DNA of 64,000 bases from CAYLLD01 sp964425135 (GTDB lineage Bacteria > Pseudomonadota > Alphaproteobacteria > Rhodobacterales > Rhodobacteraceae): positions 7,684-71,683 of the forward strand of contig CAYRKW010000009.1 in the NCBI GenBank assembly GCA_964425135.1, given 5' to 3'. Under the pieces are notes generated by a model, which was not told the DNA's origin, did not search any database, and saw only the letters and a list, made by a program, of their open reading frames with translations. The position numbers and the translations under genes are program-made. Positions 43,534-52,763 of the stretch are shown here, piece after piece; positions within the stretch are counted from its first letter, which is position 1, and each line of letters begins with the position of its first letter.

Positions 43534-44424
43534 ATGAGACCCGTTTTAGCGATTATTTGTGCTTTTCATGTGCTGCTTGCGTCTTCCGCAGCGGTTGCGC
43601 AGGACGATAAGTTCAAGGCGGTGACGACCTTCACCGTTATCGCGGATATGGCGCGCAATGTGGCGGGTGATGCGGCGACGGTGGAGAGCATCACCAAGGC
43701 GGGTGCGGAAATCCACGGTTATCAGCCCACGCCGCGCGATATTATCAAGGCGCAGGATGCGGATTTGATCTTGTGGAACGGGCTTAATCTGGAGCTGTGG
43801 TTCGAGCAGTTTTTCAGCAATCTGCGCGATGTACCGAGCGCGACGCTGTCGGATGGGATTGCGCCGATGAGCATCACGGAAGGCGAGTACGACGGCAAAC
43901 CCAATCCGCACGCCTGGATGGCGCTGAGTAGTGCGCTGATTTATGTCGATAACATCCGCGATGCGTTTGTGACGCATGATCCTGACAATGCGGAGGTGTA
44001 TCGGGCGAATGCGGAAGCCTATAAGGCGGAGATATCGGACGCGATTGGGCCTTTGAAAGAGCAAATTTTAGCGGTTCCGCAGGAGAAGCGCTGGCTGGTG
44101 TCCTGCGAGGGGGCGTTTAGTTATCTGGCGCGGGATTTTGAGATGAAAGAGCTTTATCTTTGGCCGATCAACGCCGATGCGCAAGGCACGCCGCAACAGG
44201 TGCGCAAGGTAATTGATACGGTGCGCGCGAATGATATTCCAACAGTATTTTGCGAAAGCACCGTCTCGCAAGCCCCAGCTGAACAGGTGGCGCGGGAGAC
44301 AGACGCGGCGTATGGCGGGGTGCTTTACGTGGACAGTCTGACCGCTGCGGACGGGCCGGTGCCGACGTTCATTGATCTGTTGCGTGTGACAACCGAAACC
44401 ATCGCGGCGGGTTTGACGAAGTGA
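43534..44424 (+). CDS. sitA: Manganese/iron ABC transporter substrate-binding protein
   Basis: 296 residues, cluster A-I (PsaA/SitA/ZnuA). Signal peptide 1-22 (ends AAVAQ). Metal ligands: His in EIHGYQPTPRD, His in NPHAWMALS, Glu in SCEGAFSYLAR and Asp in VDSLT. There is no His-rich loop, which favours Mn/Fe over Zn. AAAGGA at 43517-43522 supports the start. First gene of four tightly overlapping genes. Confidence 0.9.
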   Translation: MRPVLAIICAFHVLLASSAAVAQDDKFKAVTTFTVIADMARNVAGDAATVESITKAGAEIHGYQPTPRDIIKAQDADLILWNGLNLELWFEQFFSNLRDVPSATLSDGIAPMSITEGEYDGKPNPHAWMALSSALIYVDNIRDAFVTHDPDNAEVYRANAEAYKAEISDAIGPLKEQILAVPQEKRWLVSCEGAFSYLARDFEMKELYLWPINADAQGTPQQVRKVIDTVRANDIPTVFCESTVSQAPAEQVARETDAAYGGVLYVDSLTAADGPVPTFIDLLRVTTETIAAGLTK

Positions 44425-45278
44425 GTGAGGCGACCGGTCTTGATGTGCGGGATGTGACGGTGACCTATCGCAATGGTCACACGGCTTTGCGCGATGCTCG
44501 TTTCGACATTCCGACCGGTACCATCACCGCGCTTGTGGGCGTGAACGGCGCGGGCAAATCCACGCTCTTCAAGGCGATTATGGGCTTTGTGCCGACGGCG
44601 CATGGCGAGATATCCGTGATGGGGCGTCCTGTGAAAGACGCGTTGCGGCAGAATATCGTTGCCTATGTTCCGCAAGCCGAAGAGGTCGATTGGAGCTTTC
44701 CGGTTCTCGTCGAAGACGTGGTGATGATGGGGCGCTACGGCCATATGGGCTTTTTTCGCCGCCCCTCTGCTGCCGATCATGAGGCGGTGGCGCACGCGCT
44801 CTTGCGTGTTGGTATGACTGACTATCGCACGCGGCAAATCGGGGAGCTTTCGGGCGGGCAGCGCAAGCGGGTGTTTCTGGCGCGTGCGATTGCCCAAGAC
44901 GGGCAGGTCATTCTGCTCGATGAGCCATTTACAGGCGTGGATGTGCAGACCGAGGACGCGATTATCGCGCTTTTGAAAGAGTTGCGCGACGAAGGACGGG
45001 TGATGCTGGTCTCGACCCATAACCTTGGCTCAGTGCCGGAGTTTTGCGACAGGACGGTTCTGGTCAAAGAGACCATTCTCGCGTTTGGCCCCACCGAGAC
45101 GACATTCACGCACAAGAATCTCGAACGTGCTTTTGGCGGTGTGCTGCGGCACTTCGTGCTGGGCGGCGATGATCTGCATGACGACGATGATGCCCGGAAA
45201 ATCCGGGTCATCACAGATGACGAGCGCCCCTTTGTGGTCTACGGCCATGAGGAGCAGGAAAAGGTCGATAGTGAATGA
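44421..45278 (+). CDS. sitB: Manganese/iron ABC transporter ATPase
   Basis: 285 residues. Walker A GVNGAGKST, signature LSGGQRKRVFLARA, Walker B VILLDEPFTGVD, H-loop STHNL. GTG start overlaps the sitA stop (GTGA). The C-terminal ~40 residues form an acidic tail with DDLHDDDDARK and end in EEQEK, longer than in enteric SitB. Overlaps sitC by four bases. Confidence 0.92.
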   Translation: MSEATGLDVRDVTVTYRNGHTALRDARFDIPTGTITALVGVNGAGKSTLFKAIMGFVPTAHGEISVMGRPVKDALRQNIVAYVPQAEEVDWSFPVLVEDVVMMGRYGHMGFFRRPSAADHEAVAHALLRVGMTDYRTRQIGELSGGQRKRVFLARAIAQDGQVILLDEPFTGVDVQTEDAIIALLKELRDEGRVMLVSTHNLGSVPEFCDRTVLVKETILAFGPTETTFTHKNLERAFGGVLRHFVLGGDDLHDDDDARKIRVITDDERPFVVYGHEEQEKVDSE

Positions 45279-46132
45279 TCGAGACACTCTGGCAGCCTTT
45301 CACCTACGGCTACATGTTTAACGCCATGTGGGTGAGCGCGCTTGTCGGGGCGATCTGTGCGTTTTTATCGGCGTATCTGATGCTCAAGGGCTGGTCGCTG
45401 ATCGGTGATGCGCTGAGCCATTCGATCGTGCCGGGCGTTGCGGGCGCCTACATGCTGGGACTGCCCTTCGCTTTGGGCGCGTTTGCTGCCGGCGGGCTGG
45501 CGGCGGGCACGATGCTGTTTCTCAATCAGCGGACGGGATTGAAGGAAGATACGATTATTGGGCTTATCTTCACCTCTTTTTTCGGCCTTGGACTTTTTAT
45601 GGTATCGCTCTCACCGACCTCGGTGAGTATCGAGACGATTGTGATGGGCAATATTCTTGCGATCTCGCCATCCGACACCTTGCAACTTGCGATCATAGGA
45701 TTTGTGACGCTGGCGATTTTGCTGGCGAAGTGGAAAGACCTGATGGTTGCGTTCTTTGACGAGAACCATGCGCGTTCCATTGGTTTGCGGCCTGAGTTGC
45801 TGCGGGTGGTGTTTTTCATGCTCTTGTCGGCCTCTTGCGTTGCGGCATTGCAAACGGTTGGCGCGTTTTTGGTGATTGCGATGGTCGTCACACCCGGCGC
45901 GACGGCCTATCTTCTGACCGACCGCTTCCCGCGCTTATTGGTCCTGAGCGTCATCATCGGCGCCGCAACGAGCTTTATCGGCGCGTATCTGAGCTTCTTT
46001 TTGGACGGCGCAACTGGCGGGCTGATCGTCTCGCTCCAGACACTCGTGTTCCTCGCGGCCTTCCTCTTCGCGCCCAAGCACGGCTATCTCGCGGCAAGGC
46101 GCAAAACATCGCGCGCGGTTGAGGGCGGCTGA
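45275..46132 (+). CDS. sitC: Manganese/iron ABC transporter permease
   Basis: 285 residues of the ABC-3 family, about eight membrane helices. GWSLIGDALSHSIVPGVAGAY near the N-terminus and AFLVIAMVVTPGATAYLL in the second half are the family signatures. ATG overlaps the sitB stop (ATGA) and its own stop overlaps sitD (TGATG). Confidence 0.92.
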   Translation: MIETLWQPFTYGYMFNAMWVSALVGAICAFLSAYLMLKGWSLIGDALSHSIVPGVAGAYMLGLPFALGAFAAGGLAAGTMLFLNQRTGLKEDTIIGLIFTSFFGLGLFMVSLSPTSVSIETIVMGNILAISPSDTLQLAIIGFVTLAILLAKWKDLMVAFFDENHARSIGLRPELLRVVFFMLLSASCVAALQTVGAFLVIAMVVTPGATAYLLTDRFPRLLVLSVIIGAATSFIGAYLSFFLDGATGGLIVSLQTLVFLAAFLFAPKHGYLAARRKTSRAVEGG

Positions 46133-46953
46133 TGGAGACGCTGCTGCAACCCTTCCAATTCGCTTTCATGAACAATGCGTTTTTGATCATGGTCATCTTG
46201 TCTGTGCCGACGAGCCTTTTGTCCTGTTATCTTGTCATGAAGGGCTGGTCCCTGATGGGGGATGCGATCAGCCATGCGGTGCTGCCGGGGGTGGTTGTGG
46301 CCTATGTGCTCAACATCCCGCTGATCATCGGGGCGTTTTGTGCCGGAATGATCTGCGCGCTGGCCACTGGATTTCTGTCCGAGCATAGCCGCGTGAAGCA
46401 GGATACGATCATGGGGATAGTGTTTTCGGGGATGTTTGGGTTTGGGATCGTGCTCTACACAAAAATCCGCACGGATGTTCATCTCGATCATATTCTGTTC
46501 GGGAACATGCTGGGGATTGATGCGGCTGCGCTTTGGACAGCGGGGCTGATTGGAGTGGTTGTCAGTCTCGTGCTGATCGCAAAGCGGCGGGATCTGATGC
46601 TCTATTGCTTTGATCCGGTGCAAGCCAAAGCGGCGGGGCTGTATGTACGGGCGCTGCACTATGGCCTGCTGGCGCTGATCTCGCTGACGATTGTTGCGAC
46701 GCTGTCTGCGGTGGGAATTATCCTATCAATCGGGTTGTTGATTGCGCCGGGGGCTATCGCGTTTTTGCTGACACGGCGGTTTGAGGTGATGCTGATTATT
46801 GCGGTTTTGATTACGGTTTCGGCGAGTATCTTTGGGATTTATCTCAGCTTTTTCATCGACAGCGCGCCTGCGCCGACGATCATTCTGGCGCTGACGGTGT
46901 TGTTCATTCTTGCGTTTATCCGCGCCTTGCGATTGGCGCATGTGGCGCGTTAG
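46132..46953 (+). CDS. sitD: Manganese/iron ABC transporter permease
   Basis: 273 residues of the ABC-3 family, paralogous to sitC: GWSLMGDAISHAVLPGVVVAY and GIILSIGLLIAPGAIAFLL. The pair forms the membrane channel. Two different permease genes rather than one distinguish SitABCD from ZnuABC. Ends the operon; a small CGCGG stem (46982-46998) follows but without a T-run. Confidence 0.92.
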   Translation: METLLQPFQFAFMNNAFLIMVILSVPTSLLSCYLVMKGWSLMGDAISHAVLPGVVVAYVLNIPLIIGAFCAGMICALATGFLSEHSRVKQDTIMGIVFSGMFGFGIVLYTKIRTDVHLDHILFGNMLGIDAAALWTAGLIGVVVSLVLIAKRRDLMLYCFDPVQAKAAGLYVRALHYGLLALISLTIVATLSAVGIILSIGLLIAPGAIAFLLTRRFEVMLIIAVLITVSASIFGIYLSFFIDSAPAPTIILALTVLFILAFIRALRLAHVAR

Positions 46954-47011
46954 AGCGCGGCAACTTAGCCCTGTCAGACGCCGCGGGTCTAAACCGCGTT
47001 TAAGTGTCGTT

Positions 47012-47040
47012 TTGACTTCTCAAAAGAATCGCCCAATTAT
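47012..47040 (+). promoter_or_regulatory. Candidate sigma-70 promoter of frcBCAK
   Basis: TTGACT at 47012-47017 and AATTAT at 47035-47040 with a 17-base spacer, about 53 bases before the frcB start. The -35 is good (5 of 6), the -10 moderate (4 of 6). It is the only convincing pair in the 139-base gap after sitD. Confidence 0.4.
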
Positions 47041-47092
47041 TTCTCCTAGGCCGTTGTGTGAATACGGCGGCATAATTTTCTGGGAGGACGAT

Positions 47093-48112
47093 ATGAAGAA
47101 ATTGATAGCAAGCACTGCAATCGCACTTGTCACGATGACAGGCTCGGCTTTTGCGGCCAGTCATGCGGTATCAGCTTGCCTGATTACCAAGACCGACACC
47201 AATCCGTTTTTCGTTAAAATGCGCGAAGGTGCGCTGGCGAAGGCCGAAGAGTTGGGCGTATCGCTCAGCACCTATGCGGGTAAAGTTGACGGCGATCATG
47301 AGACGCAAGTGGCGGCGATTGAGACCTGTATTGCGGATGGCGCGAAGGGTATTCTGATCACCGCATCAGACACATCCTCTATTGTGCCGGCCGTGCAGCA
47401 GGCGCGCGATGCCGGGCTTTTGGTGATTGCGCTCGACACGCCGCTTGAGCCGATTGATGCGGCCGATATGACCTTTGCAACCGACAATTTCCTAGCCGGT
47501 GAGCTGATCGGCAAATGGGCTGCGGCCTCCTTGGGCGATGATGCTGCCAATGCGAAAATCGGCATGCTCGATCTGGCGGTGAGCCAGCCGACGGTTGGCG
47601 TTTTGCGCGATCAGGGCTTCTTGCAAGGCTTTGGTATTGATCTTGGCGATCCGAACAAATGGGGTGACGAGGATGATCCACGGATCATCGGCAATGACGT
47701 CACAGCCGGGAACGAAGAGGGTGGCCGCAAGGCGATGGAAAACCTTCTTGCCAAAGACCCTGAGATCAACGTCGTTTACACAATCAACGAGCCTGCAGCG
47801 GCGGGCGCATATGAAGCGCTCAAGTCAATCGGTCGCGAGAATGACGTGCTGATCGTGTCGGTGGACGGTGGTTGCCCTGGTGTTGCCAATGTCAAAGACG
47901 GTGTGATTGGCGCGACATCGCAGCAATACCCGCTGCTGATGGCCTCGCTCGGTATTGAGGCGATTGCTGCCTGGGCCGCCGATGGCACCAAGCCACAAGC
48001 GACCGAAGGTAAGGATTTCTTCGACACTGGTGTTGCGCTTGTGACCGATCAAGCGGTTGATGGTGTTGAGAGCATCGACACTGCCAAAGGTACGGAGCTT
48101 TGCTGGGGTTGA
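47093..48112 (+). CDS. frcB: Fructose-type sugar ABC transporter substrate-binding protein
   Basis: 339 residues. Signal peptide 1-22 (ends GSAFA). Ribose-like type I fold: ACLITKTDTNPFFVKMREGA, then CIADGAKGILITASDTSS and TINEPAAAGAYEAL. GGGAGGA at 47082-47088 supports the ATG; the frame opens 183 bases earlier inside sitD without meaning. The four-gene order binding protein, permease, half-size ATPase and P-loop kinase equals frcBCAK of Sinorhizobium meliloti. Confidence 0.87.
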   Translation: MKKLIASTAIALVTMTGSAFAASHAVSACLITKTDTNPFFVKMREGALAKAEELGVSLSTYAGKVDGDHETQVAAIETCIADGAKGILITASDTSSIVPAVQQARDAGLLVIALDTPLEPIDAADMTFATDNFLAGELIGKWAAASLGDDAANAKIGMLDLAVSQPTVGVLRDQGFLQGFGIDLGDPNKWGDEDDPRIIGNDVTAGNEEGGRKAMENLLAKDPEINVVYTINEPAAAGAYEALKSIGRENDVLIVSVDGGCPGVANVKDGVIGATSQQYPLLMASLGIEAIAAWAADGTKPQATEGKDFFDTGVALVTDQAVDGVESIDTAKGTELCWG

Positions 48113-48147
48113 TCTGAGCAATCACTTTAAGGCACTGTAAATCTGAC

Positions 48148-48176
48148 AAGGGCGGGCTCCGGTCCGCCTTTGTTTT
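48148..48176 (+). terminator. Hairpin with U-rich tail after frcB
   Basis: AAGGGCGG (48148-48155) pairs with CCGCCTTT (48164-48171), one G-U pair, 8-base loop, followed by GTTTT. Thirty-six bases past the frcB stop and 37 bases before frcC. The U-rich tail makes this a true attenuator-like terminator that would favour frcB over frcCAK. Confidence 0.7.
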
Positions 48177-48207
48177 ACCTTGAATACGAACGCGAGGATC
48201 GGGGATC

Positions 48208-49269
48208 ATGGCGACAGAGCAAGACTACGAGGCTATCAGCGCCGAAGCGGCCAATGAGATCGCCCAGTTTGACGATCATGACAAAGGCCTGATCTCTAAG
48301 TTCCACCATGCGCTGCACACAACGCCTGCGCTGGTGCCGCTGATCGTTCTGGTTGTGGCGATTGTGGTGTTCGGGGTGCTCTTGGGCAGCAAGTTTTTCT
48401 CGCCGTTCGCGCTGACGCTGATTTTGCAGCAGGTGCAGATCGTGGGGATCGTGGCGGCGGCGCAATCGCTGGTGATCCTGACGGCGGGGATTGATCTGTC
48501 GGTTGGAGCGATCGCGGTGATCTCGTCGGTGGTAATGGGGCAGTTTACGTTTCGCTATGGCCTGCCTGTGGAGGTCGCGGTGGCGTGTGGCTTGCTGTTC
48601 GGGACATTGATCGGAACATTGAACGGGTGGCTGGTTGCGGTGATGAAACTACCGCCGTTTATCGTGACGTTAGGGATGTGGCAGATCGTTCTGGCGGCCA
48701 ATTTCCTGTATTCGGCCAATGAGACGATCCGCAGTCAGGATATCGCAGAGCAGGCGCCGCTGCTGCAATTGCTCGGCACAAAATTCAACATCGGCGGGGC
48801 TGTTTTTACTGTCGGCGTGGTTCTGATGGTCGCGCTGGTTGTGATCCTTGCCTACGTCCTGCGCCAAACGGCCTGGGGGCGGCATGTTTATGCGGTTGGC
48901 GATGATCCTGAGGCGGCGGAACTTTCGGGCGTGAACGTCAAACGCACGCTCATCTCGGTCTATGCGCTGGCCGGGTTTATCTGCGCGCTGGCCGGATGGG
49001 CCTTGATCGGGCGCATTGGATCGGTCTCGCCCACATCGGGGCAGCTTTTGAACATTGAGAGCATAACGGCGGTTGTGATCGGGGGCATCTCGCTCTTTGG
49101 AGGGCGCGGCTCGATTGTCGGCGCGTTCTTCGGCGCGTTGATCGTCGGGGTCTTTGCCCTTGGCCTGCGACTGCTGGGCGCGGATGCGCAATGGACGTTT
49201 TTGCTGATTGGACTTCTCATAATCGGCGCGGTTGCGGTGGATCAGTGGATCAGAAAGGTGGCAGCGTGA
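48208..49269 (+). CDS. frcC: Fructose-type sugar ABC transporter permease
   Basis: 353 residues, ribose-type permease with about ten helices. LTAGIDLSVGAIAVISSVVMG, GTLNGWLVAVMKLPPFIVTLG and GGISLFGGRGSIVGAFFGA are the family landmarks. GAGGA at 48194-48198 supports the ATG. Stop overlaps the ATPase start by one base. Confidence 0.88.
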   Translation: MATEQDYEAISAEAANEIAQFDDHDKGLISKFHHALHTTPALVPLIVLVVAIVVFGVLLGSKFFSPFALTLILQQVQIVGIVAAAQSLVILTAGIDLSVGAIAVISSVVMGQFTFRYGLPVEVAVACGLLFGTLIGTLNGWLVAVMKLPPFIVTLGMWQIVLAANFLYSANETIRSQDIAEQAPLLQLLGTKFNIGGAVFTVGVVLMVALVVILAYVLRQTAWGRHVYAVGDDPEAAELSGVNVKRTLISVYALAGFICALAGWALIGRIGSVSPTSGQLLNIESITAVVIGGISLFGGRGSIVGAFFGALIVGVFALGLRLLGADAQWTFLLIGLLIIGAVAVDQWIRKVAA

Positions 49270-50042
49270 TGGAACCGATATTGCAGGCCACCGGGCTGAC
49301 CAAACGCTATGGACGGGTGACGGCGCTCGACAATTGCGATTTTGAATTGATGCCAGGCGAGATTCTCGCGGTTATTGGCGATAATGGCGCAGGCAAGAGT
49401 ACGCTGATCAAAGCCATGTCGGGCGCGGTTATACCGGATTCAGGAACCGTCAGGCTCGACGGGCAAGACGTGAATTTCCACTCCCCCAGCGATGCGCGCG
49501 AAGCGGGGATCGAGACGGTCTATCAGACTCTCGCCATGTCCCCTGCCCTGTCGATCTCCGACAATATGTTCATGGGGCGCGAGATACGAAAGCCCGGGTT
49601 TCGCGGTAAAATCCTGCGCCAACTGGATCGCAAGCAAATGGAGAAACTGGCCCGTGAGAAACTGTCCGAGCTTGGACTGATGACAATTCAGAACATCAAT
49701 CAGGCAGTCGAAACGCTCTCGGGCGGTCAGCGGCAAGGCGTTGCGGTGGCACGAGCAGCCGCGTTTGGGTCGAAAGTCATCATTCTGGACGAGCCAACAG
49801 CGGCTTTGGGCGTGAAGGAAAGCCGCCGTGTTCTGGAGCTTATTCTCGACGTCAAAAGCCGTGGTATTCCGATCATCCTGATTTCACACAATATGCCGCA
49901 TGTCTTCGAAGTTGCTGACCGCATCCATGTGCATCGGCTGGGGCGTCGTTTGTGCGTGATTGATCCCAAGGAACATTCGATGTCGGATGCGGTTGCTTTT
50001 ATGACCGGTGCGAAACTTCCCGATGCGCCTGTCGCAGCCTGA
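49269..50042 (+). CDS. frcA: Fructose-type sugar ABC transporter ATPase, single domain
   Basis: 257 residues. Walker A GDNGAGKST, Q-loop VYQTLAMSP, signature LSGGQRQGVAVAR, Walker B VIILDEPTAALG, H-loop ISHNMPHV. ATG overlaps the frcC stop (TGATG). A close paralogue of the ATPase at 38960; both share the half-length form of FrcA. Confidence 0.9.
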   Translation: MEPILQATGLTKRYGRVTALDNCDFELMPGEILAVIGDNGAGKSTLIKAMSGAVIPDSGTVRLDGQDVNFHSPSDAREAGIETVYQTLAMSPALSISDNMFMGREIRKPGFRGKILRQLDRKQMEKLAREKLSELGLMTIQNINQAVETLSGGQRQGVAVARAAAFGSKVIILDEPTAALGVKESRRVLELILDVKSRGIPIILISHNMPHVFEVADRIHVHRLGRRLCVIDPKEHSMSDAVAFMTGAKLPDAPVAA

Positions 50043-50047
50043 TACGA

Positions 50048-50653
50048 ATGGATATTGATGCGATCTGCGGTGCTATTGAGGCCGCCCCCTTCTCGAACAG
50101 ACGCCGCATGGTTGCAGTTTTCGGGCCGCCCGCAAGTGGCAAGTCCACTTTTGCGGAAAAAATCGCAGCACAACAGCCCAAAAGCTGCGTTGTGCCGATG
50201 GATGGGTTTCATCTTGATAACGCCATTCTCGATGAACGAGGGTTGTTGCAGCGCAAGGGCGCGCCGCAGACGTTTGATGCGGCTGGTTTTCAGTATCTCA
50301 TTCGGCGACTTCGGCGGGAAGCGGAGGTTGTGTATCCGGTCTTTGACCGACGCTCTGACCAAGCGATTGCAGGGGCCAGGGTCGTGGATGAGCAGATCGA
50401 GACGGTGATCGTGGAGGGCAATTATCTGATGCTCGAAGATGCGGCGTGGCACGCGCTGCATGAATTATGGGATTTGAGTATTGAGTTGAAGGTGCCGATG
50501 GCTGTTTTGCAAAAGCGTTTGACCCAGCGCTGGCGCGATCACGGGTACAGCAATGAGCATGCGCTGGCCAAGGCGGAGATGAACGATTTGCCCAATGCGG
50601 CGCTGGTCGTGAAAAGCTCGGTTGCAGGCGATATTCAGATTTCAAATGAGTAA
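50048..50653 (+). CDS. frcK: P-loop sugar kinase of the frc operon
   Basis: 201 residues. Walker A GPPASGKST near residue 26, then VVPMDGFHLDN (PanK/uridine-kinase-like), and IVEGNYLML as the second acidic strand, with a late RxxxR-type lid around QRWRDHG. This nucleoside-kinase-like fold is that of FrcK, proposed to phosphorylate the imported sugar. Five bases after frcA. The actual acceptor is not proven in general. Confidence 0.82.
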   Translation: MDIDAICGAIEAAPFSNRRRMVAVFGPPASGKSTFAEKIAAQQPKSCVVPMDGFHLDNAILDERGLLQRKGAPQTFDAAGFQYLIRRLRREAEVVYPVFDRRSDQAIAGARVVDEQIETVIVEGNYLMLEDAAWHALHELWDLSIELKVPMAVLQKRLTQRWRDHGYSNEHALAKAEMNDLPNAALVVKSSVAGDIQISNE

Positions 50654-50656
50654 CAA

Positions 50657-50689
50657 AAAAGGCGCAGCCCCTCGCGGTCTGCGCCTTTT
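50657..50689. terminator. Bidirectional intrinsic terminator between frcK and the DUF937 gene
   Basis: AAAAGGCGCAG (50657-50667) and CTGCGCCTTTT (50679-50689), an 11-bp stem with an 11-base loop and T/A tails on both strands. Serves both convergent genes. Confidence 0.92.
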
Positions 50690-50714
50690 CGGTGATTATG
50701 GTCTGAGGTAGCGG

Positions 50715-51818
50715 TTAGCCCGCGAGGCCTTCAAGTTTTTCGAACATCGTATCCACGACCGGTTGCAGGATCGAACCTGCGCCAGAGGCTTCGATCGCAT
50801 TCTCGATCAGAGGTTTAATCGTCGACAGAGCCGTTCCAACGATGCCGCCAAAAGCGCCCTGGGCCGATTCTGGCAGCTGTCCTGCAAGATCGGTGATGCC
50901 ATCAAGACGGGTGTTCACGTCTTCGAGTTGCGGCAGTGCGGCTGTAGCGCTGTCTGCATCGGTGATCGAGCCGACGGTGCCTTTGAGATCGTCCATGATA
51001 CCGCCAAATTGCGCGCCCACATCGACGTCACCCACGGTGAACGACTGTTCGGTCAGGGCTGACGTATCGGGCATTTCGGGCTTGGAGCCGCTTAGGAAAT
51101 ACCAGGCAAGGCCAGCGAGCACGACAGCGCCGATGATCCATTTCATCATCCCGCCACCGCCGCTTGAGGCTTCTTCAACCTGTGAGCGGGCCGCTGCGAC
51201 AGCATCGCCCGCCGCGTCGCTTGCGCCCGAAACCGCACTACTTGCTGCGCCCGTTATTCCGCCCGCGAATTCATCCATGTCGCCGAGCAACCCCGTGCCG
51301 GACAATTCGGAGGCAAAACCGGCGGGCATCGCTGTTGCGATGTTTTTCCGCTGACCTTTCATAAAGTCTGCAAGCTCGCCTGCGCCCATGTTGTTTTCGG
51401 CCACCTGACCGCCAAGCGATTGCATCGCAACCGGTGCCAACATGCCCAGAACGGTCTGGGATTGCGCATCATCGACGCCGCCAAACCGGCTGAGCGCGCC
51501 GCTCAAGGAGCTAAGACCTGCGTTTCCGAGCAGACCGCCGAGCATATCTGCGCCTGAGCTTGCCACGTTGCCCGCATTGGGGCCATTGAGCGCACCTTCA
51601 AGATCATTGTCCGATCCGAAACTGAAATCCTTGATCGCGCTCAGAAGCGATCCGGCACCAGAAGCGCTCGCCGCTTTGCCAGAGAGCGCCGCCAAAATCG
51701 CGGGCATCGCTGCTGAAATGAGTTTATTGGCCAGAGGGCCTTGGATCCCCATCATAGACGCAACTTTCGAGACGACCGATGGCCCCAAATAGTTCATCGC
51801 TATAGACATAATATTCAT
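50715..51818 (-). CDS. DUF937 family protein with one membrane segment
   Basis: 367 residues. The N-terminal ~170 residues are the Gly/Ala/Ser-rich DUF937 domain (VSKVASMMGIQGPLANKLIS, then FGGVDDAQSQTVLGMLAPV). A low-complexity Ala/Ser linker follows, then a membrane helix (MMKWIIGAVVLAGLAWYFL) and a C-terminal domain with repeated short amphipathic helices. The ATG at 51818 has GGAAGGGGA upstream. Function unknown; the topology suggests an anchored protein with the DUF937 domain on one face of the membrane. Confidence 0.75.
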   Translation of the reverse strand: MNIMSIAMNYLGPSVVSKVASMMGIQGPLANKLISAAMPAILAALSGKAASASGAGSLLSAIKDFSFGSDNDLEGALNGPNAGNVASSGADMLGGLLGNAGLSSLSGALSRFGGVDDAQSQTVLGMLAPVAMQSLGGQVAENNMGAGELADFMKGQRKNIATAMPAGFASELSGTGLLGDMDEFAGGITGAASSAVSGASDAAGDAVAAARSQVEEASSGGGGMMKWIIGAVVLAGLAWYFLSGSKPEMPDTSALTEQSFTVGDVDVGAQFGGIMDDLKGTVGSITDADSATAALPQLEDVNTRLDGITDLAGQLPESAQGAFGGIVGTALSTIKPLIENAIEASGAGSILQPVVDTMFEKLEGLAG

Positions 51819-51979
51819 GATTTCCCCTTCCTGTTGATCTTGGTTCACTTAGTCACTCTTGGGGTTTTCACAATAGTAATTGGTTGTTTTGACGCGCTTT
51901 CGGCTATTTTCCCCCTTAGTTTAAATGCACGGAGCCGTTTGTATTGTGGGCGCTTCAAAAAGTGGGGGATGGTAGATCT

Positions 51980-52627
51980 TTAGGGCGCACTTTCGAACTG
52001 GTTAAAGGCGTCAATCGCGTTGGGATTGTCCAAGAGTGCGCGGGCAATATCGGGCGCGATCGTGGCTGCGGGGGTTCCAAGCGTTGCGATCTGCGCGAGT
52101 TGCTCCACTGTGCGGATCGAGGCGGCCATCACATCTGTTGGCGTACCATCACACATGACGTTCATGGTTTTGAGTGCCTGCATCGCATCAATGCCCAGTT
52201 CGGACATGCGCCCCAGATAAGGGGCGATGTAATGTGCGCCCAGCGCGGTTGCGATCAGCGCTTGTTCGGCGCTGTAGCAGGCGGTCATCAGGAATTTCTG
52301 ACCGGTTTGGGCGATGTGCGGCGCAATAGCGATGGCCTTGCGTACCAGAGGGATTTTCACAACCGCATCAATGCCGTGTTGCGCGCCCAGATCGTGGATG
52401 GAGCTGGCGAAGGGCAGATAGTCATCTGGTGGTCCGTGAAGCTGGATGTGTAGCTCGGCATAGCCAAGATCTTTGGCCTGCGCGAGCCGCGACGCCCAGT
52501 CAATATTGGCGTAACTCACACCGATTTTTTGCGCCAAAAGCGGATTTGTCGTGATGCCTTGGAAAATACCGAACCTGGCAAATTCAACCCAATCGGCGGG
52601 ATCGGCGCTATCGAGAAACAGGCGCAT
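51980..52627 (-). CDS. Transaldolase/fructose-6-phosphate aldolase family protein
   Basis: 215 residues, the short TalC/FSA type. MRLFLDSADPADWVEFA with GITTNPLL begins the barrel; the Schiff-base lysine is in AVVKIPL; TACYSAEQALIA and APYLGRM follow. May act as transaldolase or split fructose-6-phosphate into dihydroxyacetone and GAP; FSA-specific residues could not be checked. Its start divergence from pseF leaves 136 bases. Confidence 0.87.
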   Translation of the reverse strand: MRLFLDSADPADWVEFARFGIFQGITTNPLLAQKIGVSYANIDWASRLAQAKDLGYAELHIQLHGPPDDYLPFASSIHDLGAQHGIDAVVKIPLVRKAIAIAPHIAQTGQKFLMTACYSAEQALIATALGAHYIAPYLGRMSELGIDAMQALKTMNVMCDGTPTDVMAASIRTVEQLAQIATLGTPAATIAPDIARALLDNPNAIDAFNQFESAP

Positions 52628-52763
52628 GAGGTGCGTGTCCTTTGATGGTATTGCGCTGATTGCCTAGTAGAGATGGAAACGCGGCACAATCCATCTTAGT
52701 TGCGCAGCGCCCAAAAGGGTCTAAAACCGGGGGCGAAAGTGACATTGAGAAGGTCGTGAGCGG

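Noticed and set aside
43534..46953. Zinc importer ZnuABC
   Set aside because: No His-rich loop in the binding protein, and two distinct permease genes are present, as in SitABCD.
50760..50800. tRNA-like T-loop sequence (GGATCGAACC)
   Set aside because: It lies inside the DUF937 coding frame and no cloverleaf can be drawn around it.
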